A DNA stretch of 64,000 nt from contig CALMSX010000073.1 of the NCBI GenBank assembly GCA_937872515.1, forward strand, positions 1-64,000. Reading direction: 5' to 3'. This DNA comes from an uncultured Bacteroidota bacterium. GTDB taxonomy: Bacteria; Bacteroidota; Bacteroidia; Chitinophagales; Saprospiraceae. This document shows, one piece after another, positions 45,601-57,600 of this stretch. A program made the translations under genes and the position numbers. Numbering within the stretch: the stretch's first letter is position 1; every line of letters starts with the position of its first letter. The notes under the pieces were generated by a model. It was not told where the DNA came from. It ran no database searches and saw only the letters and a program-made list of their open reading frames with translations.

Positions 45601-48600
45601 TTTTGGTGCTGCAGGTTTTGGGAGTGTGTCGATTCCAAACTATGAAACAAGTCCTTCTAAATTTGGAAGCAGTTATTATGCGGTTACTGAAGGACCTTGT
45701 TGTCAGATTACAGTAAACATTGTTGGTGTTGATTCTGTGTGTGGGGGTAATAGCACCATTCTTACAGCCAATAGTATTGCCAATCAGGAAGTGAGTCTGA
45801 TTGCATTTGAGGATACTTATCTATCACAGGCCAGTACAGGTGTAAACTATGGATCTTGTAATAGACTCTACACTGGCTTGGGATCAAGTTCAAGGGCAAG
45901 ATCTTTGATTAAATTTGATTTAAGTTCAATTCCTGCCGGAAGTACAATTATTTCTGCCAATCTGGTTATGACCAAAACAGGGGGTACGAGTACTGCAGCA
46001 ACACCAATCGCGGCACATAGAGTTACCAATCCATGGACAGAAAACACAGGTAGTTGTTCAGGTAGGTCAAGAGCAGCCAACTGGAACCAACGAATGACCA
46101 GTACCAACTGGACAACAGCAGGTGGGGATTTTAGTTCGACTGCTGAATCAACAGTTACAGTAGCTGCCAACGCACAATACACATGGAATGTAAAAAACCT
46201 GGTACAGGCTTGGGTCAGTGGCACCTATACCAATAATGGATTGATGCTTAAAAGAGTTACGGAAGGTTCTGCCAATCAAAAATACTTTGCCAGTAGTGAA
46301 GCCACTACAGCATCACAAAGGCCAAGATTAGATATCGTTTATCAGGGCCCCCCAACAGGAGCAATAGTCAATTGGAGTAATGGAAATATTGGAGAATCAA
46401 TTTCGGTTGCTCCTTCAGTCAATACGATTTATACAGCAGTTGTGAATGACATTTACAACTGTTATGGAGAGGAAAGTATTGAGGTAACTGTTTCTCCAAG
46501 ACCTGGAGTGGATTTTATAGGGTCTACAGTCATTTGTAAAGACTCTACTACCCAACTTTCTCCATCAACTGGTGGTACATGGACCAGCTCAGATGTTACA
46601 GTTGCCACTGTAACCAATGCAGGAGTAGTTACTGGCGTCAATACAGGAACCGCAAGTTTCACTTTCACGAGTACAGCCAATAATTGTTCCAGTGATCCAA
46701 CTGAAAATTTATCCGTGACTACTCCTCCAATAGTTTCAATTACAGGATCTACCAGCATTTGTGAAGGATCTACATCTACCTTATCACCAACATCTGGTGG
46801 CACATGGACCAGTAATAATCCCTCAGTAGCAACTGTAAACGACAGTGGTGTTGTTACAGCAGTTTCTGCCGGTTCTGCAACTTTTTATTTTACCAGTGCT
46901 GTTTCAGGATGCAGAAGTGCTTCTACTTCGTCTATAACGGTTGTTGCCAGGCCGATTGTCAATGTATCGGGTACATCAGCAATTTGTCCTTCTACAACCA
47001 CAACATTGACCCCCACTTCAGGTGGAAGCTGGATAAGCAATGACCCATTGGTGGCTACAGTAGCTTCAAATGGCCTTGTTACGGGATTAGGAGTTGGTAG
47101 TACTACTTTTGTTTTTACAAGCACATCTACTGGATGTACAAGTTTACCCTCTCCAGCGGTTACAGTTAATGCAAAACCTATTGCAACACTTTCGGGTTCC
47201 AACACAGTTTGTATTGGAACGAGTATCAATATTACTCCTTCAACCGGTGGTACCTGGGTAAGTAGCAACTCTTCTGTAGCCAGTATTGATAATGAAGGCT
47301 TGATTACCGGCGTTTCTGTAGGCAGTGCAACATTCACTTATACTTCAACTTCTACCGGTTGTATTAGCAATCCCTCTTCAACTGTAACTGTTTCAACCAG
47401 ACCTAGTGCAAGTATCTCTGGTAGTACAAGTTTGTGTATTGGAACAACATCAACCTTAATTCCTTCATCAGGAGGAGTTTGGGTATCGAGTAATCCAGCA
47501 GTAGCGAGCGTGGATGGCTCAGGCGTTGTAACAGGACTTTCCAATGGAACTGCCCATTTTACATTTACACAATATACAACTGGATGTAGCTCAGATGCAA
47601 CAAATAATATAATTGTGAATGAAAAACCAATTGTAAGTATTACCGGGGCAACTTCAGTTTGTCTTGGTTTTTCTACAACTATTTCGCCAACAACAGGGGG
47701 TACATGGGTTTCAAGTAATACCAATGTAGCCACGGTTACTAATTCCGGGGTTGTTACAGGAATTGCTCCTGGTACAGCAACCTTTGTGTATACATTGAAC
47801 GCAACCAATTGTATTTCAAATGCAACGGGTTTAATTACAGTTAATGCGCTTCCAGTTCCCAATGTAACAGGTGGAACTTCTATATGTAATGGAACCACAA
47901 CAACCTTAAGTCCTACTACAGGAGGTACTTGGGTGAGTTCAAACCCGGGTGTTGCCACGGTTACTGATGATGGCACGGTTACTGGAATAACTCCCGGATC
48001 GGCATCTTTTACATTCACTCAAACATCCACTAGTTGCGTTTCACCTCCTTCAGCTGTGGTTACGGTAAATACAAAGCCGATTGCTTCCATCTCCGGTGCT
48101 AGTACCATTTGTGAAGGAACCACAACAACACTATCTCCAGCCGTAGGAGGTAGCTGGACATCCAGTTCACCTTTAGTAGCTTCTGTAACGAGCGGAGGAG
48201 TTGTAACCGGTCTTGAAGGAGGTAGTGCCACTTTTATTTATAAGCAAACATCAACTGGATGTGATTCTGATCCAACTGCTTCAGTAATAATCAATCCGAA
48301 ACCAGATATTTTAGTAACAGGTCCAGATAGTATATGCGTAGATGGTAATTCTCAATTATCTCCAACGTCTGGAGGAAGCTGGGCGAGTCTAACGCCCGAT
48401 ATTGCCTCTGTTACCAGTGGAGGATTGATAACTGCATTAAGCGCAGGGAATGCTTATTTCAGATACACAGAATCTTTGACTGGATGTCTATCTGATTCTT
48501 CACAACTTATAAAAATAGCCGACAAACCACTGGCCATACTGACCGGCCCAAGTGATATTTGCATTGGGAATACCACTTCCTTGTTTCCAACAAGCGGAGG

Positions 48601-51600
48601 AACCTGGATATCAAGTAACAATGCCGTGGCCAGTATAACAAACGGTGGAATTGTTACAGGTCTAACGGCAGGACCCGTTACTTTTACCTATATTCAAAAT
48701 GTTTCGCTATGTCAATCACTTGCTTCGACGCCGATTAATGTAATTGCCCGACCTGATATTCAGGTAGATGGTGATACCATATTGTGCATAGGTGAAACTT
48801 CTTCTCTAACTCCATCATTTGGTGGCACATGGACAAGTATTGATCCGTCAGTAGCCGTCATTGATAATGCAGGTATAATTACCGGCCATGATGCAGGTAC
48901 AACCTCATTCTATTTTATTGATGCAGTGTCAGGCTGTGTTTCCGACACCTCCATCTATTTTTCTATTAATAATTTGCCAACTGTATCTATTGCTGGGGTG
49001 GATTCCATTTGTATTGCTGAAAGCACTTCTTTGAATCCTACAACTGGTGGACAATGGGTAAGCTCAGATCCTGCCGTCGCGGTGGTGGATGCTTCAGGAA
49101 ACGTTACCGGTATTTCTGCAGGAAATGTGGCTTTTGTATTTATTGATGATGTCAACCATTGTTCATCTGAACCAACAGATAGCATAACTATTAAAGGAAA
49201 AGAAATTGTGCTTATAGATGGAGACTCCTCTGTTTGTATAGGTTCCGAAACTTTTTTGATACCCAATAATGGAGGTAGCTGGCAAAGTACCAATCCAATA
49301 GTTGCAACTGTAGACAACAACGGTTTAGTATCAGCCCTTAGCGAAGGAAGTGTATCTTTTATCTTTACAGATTCAGGAACAGGCTGTAGTTCCGATACAA
49401 GTGACGCTGTGATTGTACACGGAAAACCTGTTATTAGTTTAGCAGGTCCTGCTATATATTGTGAAGGAGATTCTACCCAATTGTTACCCAATACAGGAGG
49501 TAGTTGGACATCAAGCAATGTTACAATTGCCACCATATCCTCAACTGGCAATGCCTTAGGTATAAATGGGGGTACTGTAAAATTTGTATACACCGATGCT
49601 GCTACTGGTTGCGATTCAGATAGTAGTGATTGGGTAGAAGTTATTGACAGGCCAGAAATTTCTATTCAAGGATCTGATGCCGTCTGTGTAGGAACAAATG
49701 CTTTTTTACTGCCTGATACTGGAGGCACGTGGCAGAGTACAAATCCTGCTGTTGCCACAATTAATAATGCAGGTACAGTGACTGGTATTATGGCAGGATC
49801 GGCTACTTTTGTCTTTACTGAAAGTATACACGGATGTAGTTCATTTGCTTCAGATTCCATTGATTTTTTAGTTAAACCCACGGTGTCTGTCACGGGTTCT
49901 TCTGTAATTTGTGAAAATGATTCAACCTATCTTAGTCCATCCACAGGCGGTACATGGACTAGCAGCGATGTAAACATTGCCATAGTAGATAGCAGCGGAT
50001 TGGTGATAGCACAAACTGGTGGTAATGCACAATTTACCTTCACGTTGAGCAACAGTAGTTGTTCTTCTGATCCGACAGGGGACATCATCATAAATGCTAA
50101 TCCTGATATCAGTCTTTTGGGTTCGGGAATTTTGTGCTTTGGACAAACAGCTCAAATGATGCCTAATATGGGAGGCACCTGGGTGGGAAGTAATTCTGCT
50201 GTGGGTATCATAGATAATAATGGATTGATTCAAACTGCCGGCATAGGTACATTTAAAGTAATTTTTACTTCATCTGCTACCGGATGTAAATCTGATAGCA
50301 GTCAATTGATAACCGTATATAGTGTTCCGGTTGTTGCAATTACAGGAAACGATACTTTGTGTCAGGGTGCAACATCAACACTGAGCCCTACTTCGGGAGG
50401 TATTTGGACATCGGGGAATGATGCTGTAGCAACCGTGCAAAACAATGGACAAATAACTGCCATTGCCGACGGCTCTGTAAGTTTTATATTTACGAGTGAT
50501 GTTTCAGGATGTGCATCACTACCAACTTCAATAATTAGAGTTTATGATAATCCAATTGTATCTATTTCTGGTGCTTCTATAATTTGTGAGGATATTACCA
50601 CTCAACTATTGCCTTCTGTGGGAGGTTTTTGGACATCAAGTCATCCTTCGATTGCTACTATTACAGATGCAGGAGTTGCCACTGGTATTTCAGGAGGCAG
50701 TGCCAGGTTTATGTTTACTGAAACTTCTACTGGGTGTACTTCTGACCCTACCAATTGGATTACCGTGTTTGATCAACCTGACATTTCATTGACCGGTCTT
50801 AGTCAGATTTGTCTCGGTTCAACAACCCAATTTTTGCCAGGTAGCGGAGGTAGTTGGGTATCATCAGATCCAGGCATTGCTACCATTTCAAACTCAGGTT
50901 TAGTCAATAGTATTGCCGAAGGAATTGTGAGGTTTATCTTTACCTCCTCGCTTACAGGCTGTGCTTCTGACTCAAGTATAGAAGTAGTGGTACATCCTAT
51001 TCCTGTAGCCTCCATTACTGGCAACGATTCATTATGTGTTGGTACCAATACATGGCTTTCTCCAACATTGGGAGGAACCTGGACCAGTTCTAACCCAACG
51101 GTTGCAACTGCCAATGAAGAGGGAGTTGTTTTGGGACACAATGCAGGAAATATAAGATTTACATTTACTTCATTTGCTAATTGTGTCTCTAATCAGACGA
51201 ATCCCATCGAAGTCCTCGATGACCCTGAAATATATATGGTTGGGCAGGACTCCCTTTGTATAAATGAATATGCTCTTGGTTTTCCGGTAAGTGGTGGTAC
51301 TTGGATAAGTACCAACCCAAGTGTTGCATCTGTTAGTCTCCATGGAGTCATAGTAGCTCATCAACCGGGATTTGCTGATTTTTATTTTATTAGCGACACT
51401 ACCGGTTGTGCTTCAAGTGAAATTTTGGATGTTGTTGTTAATCCGAGGCCTACGGCATCACTTACCGGTCCCGATATTATATGTATTGGAAGTACCTCCA
51501 CACTAAGCCCTGTTGTGGGTGGTGTATGGGATAGTACCGATCCTTCAGTTGCAGGCGCCAATAGCAATGGTGTTGTAACTGGTTTGTTAAATGGCTCAAC

Positions 51601-54600
51601 CCGCTTTGTATTTACGGATGCCAATACTGGTTGTTCATCTGATACTACCGATCTACTTACCGTCAATGATGTGCCTGCAGTTGGATTAGATGGCCCGGCA
51701 GTATTGTGCGTTGGTGCTACTACACAACTCACCTCAGTGACGGCTGGATCCTGGTTGAGTTCAAACTCTTCCGTTGCCACAGTAACAAGTGAAGGATTGG
51801 TGATGGCCGTTAGTCAGGGAACGGTGGACTTTACATTTCACTCTTCAGTATCAGGATGCCCATCCAATTCAATTTCCGGAATTGTGGTCAATGGCAAGCC
51901 TACGGTCAATATTGATCTTGTGGGATCAGCCTGTGTAAATAGTTCAACGCAGTTGCAGGCTTTGGTTTCCGGGGGAAGTTCGCCCTATATTTTTAATTGG
52001 GAAGGCCCAAATTCTTATACAGCATCAGCACAATCTGTAAACATTACCTCTAATGGTACTTATAGAGTTACTGTAACTGATGAGAAAGGTTGTGTAGCTG
52101 AAAATACTGCCTTTATTCATGAATTATTTGAACCACTCATCATCACATTGCAGCCTGAAGTTTGCGAGGGAACAAGTGTTACTTTGATTGCAAGCGGAAC
52201 CAACGCTGTATCGTATCAATGGGGCGCTAACGCCGGTAACGCTACTACCCAAGCCGTTTCTGTGCTTCCAACTTTTCCTTCTACAACCTATGTCGTTACT
52301 GTTACTAATGATATAGGATGTTCTAACACAGCCGTTTCAACCATACTGGCCAAACAAACTCCCCTTGTTCATATTACAGGTAGCGACTCAATTTGTGTTG
52401 GGGGCACTACAACCTTAACACCTTCAGCTGGAGGTTCGTGGTTGACAACCAACGGTGCTGTTGCTTCGATTACATCTTCAGGATTGGTTACGGGTCTTAC
52501 TCCTGGTACTTCTACTTTTATTTATACTTCTTCAGAAAATGGATGTTCTTCAAGAGCTTCTTTTCCAGTTTATGTGTTGAAACGACCTTATGTTGAAATT
52601 ACCGGGGATACTTCCCTCTGCTTAGGTGGAAGTTCTACCCTTTTTCCATCGGTTGGTGGTACTTGGACCAGCTCACACCCAACAATTGCAACAGTCTCTA
52701 ATTCAGGAATCGTTACTGGTATTTCTCCGGGTAATGCAGCATTTACTTTTGTTTCAGATACAACTGCTTGCTCTTCCGTTACAGATTCTATTGATGTCAA
52801 TCAACACGAAGGGTCAGTTATCAGCGGAGATAATAGTATTTGTGTAGGAGAAACATCATTGCTCTCTGCCTCCAATCCTGGAGGAAGTTGGTCTTCATCA
52901 AATGCAACTATAGCTTCTATTAACTCTTCAGGATTAATTAGTGGTATGTCGCCAGGAAGTGCCACAATAACTTATGTAAGGAATACAGGTGCGTGTATAA
53001 ATTATTCTACTTTTCAGGTGGTTATCAACCCAATTCCATCTACTGCCATTTCAGGAAGCGCAGTAGTTTGCGCAGGTAGCACTACAACTCTTTCACCTGT
53101 ATCCGGGGGTACCTGGATCAGTAACGATCCATCCATAGCTTCCATTACCAATGGGGGATTGGTGTCAGGCATCCAGGCGGGCAATGTCAGTTTTGTTTTT
53201 ACCAATACTTCTACTGGCTGTGTATCATCAGCATCAGCTCCAATTACAGTGTTGAGTAAGCCCACTGTTTCTATCATTGGTCCATCAGTTGTTTGTTCTG
53301 AAAGCACAACCCAACTTACTCCTGTATCCGGCGGTACATGGGTAAGTTCCAACAGTGCCGTGGCTTCAGTCACCACTGGTGGTGTAGTAACGGGCATCAC
53401 AGGTGGATCAGCCTCATTTACTTTTACCCAAGCTTCAAATGGTTGTATATCAGATCCAACATTACCTATAACAATACATGCAAAACCCAACCTGTCAATA
53501 CAGGTAAATGGAAGTCAATGTCTGACTGATAGTACCGCTTTGTTTGCCAATGTGACCAGTGGACTTGCACCTTATAATTATCAATGGATTGGTCCCTCTT
53601 TGAGCAGTACTCTTGATTCAATTAATGTGATTGCAGCGGGTCCTTATGAAGTTACAGTTTCAGATCAAAATCTATGTACTTCCTCAGCCACCGTATCCAT
53701 CTTTGATCCTTATATACCAGCTATTGTTGCATCTAAAACAGATATTTGCGAAGGTGAGTCTGTTCAGCTTACTGTCAATGCCAGCTCTGCCACATCGTAT
53801 CAATGGAGTGCAAATACAGGGGGTGCAACAACGGCAACACTTTCTATCTATCCTGCAGTACCTGCTACTTTGTATATTGTTACTGTTACCAGTATCAATG
53901 GATGTACAGCTACAGCATCGCGCAACATTATTGTTAACGCAAGACCAACAGCAGCCATTTCTGGTCCATCCAATATCTGTTTGGGTCAGGTTACGAATTT
54001 AACACCTGGGTCCGGAGGTATATGGTCAAGCAGCAATCCATCAGTTGCCACCGTAAATACCAGCGGGGTCGTTCAAGGTGTGGCTGCAGGTACTGCGAGC
54101 TTCACGTTTACCAATGTGAGTACTGGCTGTTCATCAGTACCAACATCACCAGTTACTGTCAACGCCAAACCGGTGGCTAGTATTACAGGGCCCTCAACAA
54201 TTTGTGTTGGAGCAAGCACCACGCTCCATCCTGAATCTGGGGGTGTTTGGCAAAGTTCTGATATCACAGTTGCAACTATTACCAATTCAGGTGTAGTTAC
54301 TGCCCACAATGCAGGTGTAGTATATTTTACGTATACATTATCATCTTCCAATTGCTCTTCAGATCCAAGCAGTCCAATTACCATTAATCCAAAACCAGGA
54401 ATCAGTTATACCGGGCCATTGTCTTTGTGTTTGGGTTCAAATACTTCATTGACACCAACCACAGGAGGAATCTGGATCAGTTCAAATCCGTCAGTGGCAA
54501 GCATAAATAACAATGGATTTGTAACTTCTGTAGGTGCAGGAACCACTACTTTTCAGTTTACCCAGACCTCTACAGGATGTTCTTCTGATATCTCACCTAC

Positions 54601-57600
54601 TTTGACCATCAATGGCAAGCCAGTGGTAAGTATAACCGGTGATACTATATTATGTGTGGGAGAGATCAGCCAGGCTTCAGCTTTAGAAGCAGGAACATGG
54701 ACCTCAAGTAATGTTTCTACTGCAACAATAAATAACAATGGAGTGATCAATGCTTCGGGTCCAGGACTTGTAAGTTTTACCTTTACATCTTCAGCTACGG
54801 GATGTAGTTCATTGCCTACCAAAACCATTTTGGTTAATCCCAATCCTACAACCTCTGTTGATGGACCCTCTGCCATTTGTTTGAATGCTACCACCCAGCT
54901 AAATCCTGCCTCTGGCGGGGTGTGGACCTCACTTAATCCGCTTGTAGCAGTTGTGAACTCTGCTGGACTAGTAACGGGAATATCTCAGGGACAAACCAAC
55001 TTTGCCTATACAGATTCTTATACCGGATGTTCTTCTATAGTCGCTCAGCCCATAATAGTGTATGGAAAACCCAATGCTCAGATTACGGGCCCGAAAAATA
55101 TATGTATTGGAGCCACCACTACACTTCAACCCACTTCAGGCGGATTTTGGATTAGTTCCAACAATAGTGTTGCCACCATCAACGGTGGAGGTATTGCAAC
55201 AGGGATCAGTGTGGGTTCGGCAAGATTTGTTTTTATTGAATCCATTTCGGGTTGTGTCTCTGACTCCACTGATTGGATCACCGTTAGTATCAAACCCGCC
55301 GCTAGCTTAACAGGACCGGGGATTTTATGTATTGATGAAACATCAGCTGCCATTCCTTCTTCAGGAGGTGTTTGGATCAGCAATAACCCAAGTGCTGCAC
55401 TGATCAACAATGCTGGTATCATCACAGCCGTAGGACAAGGGCAGGCATATTTTTCCTATACCCCAACAGGTGGCTGTCCATCTGATCCGGTGGGTCCTGT
55501 GATTGTTAACGGCAAACCTCAGATCACTTCCAATGCTTCAACCAACCTTTGTCCGGGTCAATATATGCAGCTCTCTCCAACAAGCGGAGGGGACTGGTAT
55601 AGTCACAATCCTTTGGTGGCATCCATCAACAACCATGGACAAGTATCTGTGATTACGACGGGTACAACCAAATTTGTTTTTCGCGACAGTTTAACAGGTT
55701 GTTACAGCGATTCGTCTGCCCTGTTTACAGTGCATCCCAGGCCCTTTGTAGCTTTGGTTGGGCCATCCGTTATTTGTGTAGGCAGTACCACTCAATTGTC
55801 CCCAACTGTAGGGGGCATTTGGACAACTACCAATGAATTTGTAGCTCCGGTAGGCAACAATGGTGTTGTAACTGGGGTAGGTGCAGGCACAGCGAGTTTT
55901 AAATTTATCAACATCACAACCGGTTGTGAATCTAATATACCTTTATCCGTAACCGTAAATCCAAAACCGATTGTTACCTTGCCGCAGGCACAGCTTTGCA
56001 AAAACGATACCTTAATGCTTCCGACCCCGGGAGTAGGTACATGGATGAGTCTTAACCCTTCAATTGGCAGTATCAACAGTAATGGAAAGGTGACAGCTTT
56101 GAGCCAGGGTATTGCCCGATTTAGATTTACACTGGCTTCTACTGGCTGTGTTTCTGATCCATCGGCTTCATTGTTGGTGAATGATTTGCCCAATACCTCC
56201 TTTATTGGACCCAATGAGATTTGTATAGGGATGACAACCCAAGTTCATCCCTCTACAGGTGGAATTTGGGAAAGTGCAGATGAGGATGTAGTATTGGTTG
56301 ACAATATGGGCGTTGCAACCGGAATTGACATTGGTAATGCTTCATTGTTTTATACAGACACCATCACGGGATGCACCTCCGATGGCAGCCTGATCATCAG
56401 TGTTATTTCCCCGGTTTCAGTAGGAGTAAACGGACCCACAGAAATCTGTATTGGTTATGAAACCCAACTGTTTCCAAATATCGGGGGAATATGGACAAGT
56501 ACCGATTTGGGAATTGCCCTGGTAGATAACAATGGAAAAGTAATAGGTGTAGCACCCGGAAAAGCCACTTTCTCATACACAGAAATAGAAACTGGTTGCA
56601 TTTCAAGAATGGTATTGGACGCTGTAACTGTCAAAGCATGTTTAGATCCTGACTTTAATGTGGCAGCCAGGAATACGCTGCTCACAGGTAATGTGGCCAC
56701 CAATGATGAAGTAGTTACAGGTATGACTTATGGTTCTATTGTAACCACACTTAGTAAGCCGCTTGGAAGTAATCCTTTTTTCACAGTGTTGCCCAACGGA
56801 GATTACCAGTTTAGCACCACCATGCCGGGAGAATACATCTATCGAATATCGGCTTGTGTGACAAGCGGGAATTTCGATTGTAACTTTTCTGAATTGAATA
56901 TTAAGGTGATAGATCCCTTTGACTTTAACAGCAAGCCTATCGGCAATGTAGACATAGGTACAACCAATCTTGTGAGCAACACTGAAATGGGAGAGCCCAT
57001 TGCCATTGATCCCTTGTTCAATGACCGATGTATCAAAGGCACGGGATGTATGTTAGATACCCAATCAGTTAATATCTTGACCAATCCAAAATATGGGGTA
57101 GCTACGGTATTGCCCAACGGTTCGATCTATTATATCTCAAACCCTGCATTTAAAGGCCTGGACACCCTCATTTACAGGGCATGCGTTGAAGGGGAACCAT
57201 ACAATTGTTTCAATTCTAAACAGATTATTACAGTCAATGCCATCAATGCAGAAAATAGCACTGTGGCAGCCGATGATATAGCCATTACGGGTAAAAATAC
57301 TGCTTTTTATACCAATGTTATGATGAATGACAGCGACCCGGAAGGAGAAGCTATCAGTGTCATTCCACAAGGCTCTGCCGGATCACCGGTAGTAACGTCA
57401 AAAGGAAGTTACTACATAACAGCAAGTGGTGATCTTTATTTTGAACCCGCGCAAGATTACAAAGGCAGTGTTGATATTATTTACACATTGTGTGACGGAC
57501 ATGCTCCATCATTTTGTGCAAATGCAACCTTACATATTCTTATTTTAGACGATATTTCACTTAAAATCAGGGTTTACCTGGAAGGAGCTCTGCGAGAGAA

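Noticed and set aside
18770..56640. Regular repeats that could be taken for a CRISPR array or satellite DNA
   Set aside because: The period is 225-260 bases, similarity is at protein level inside long open frames, and there are no short identical repeats with unique spacers.
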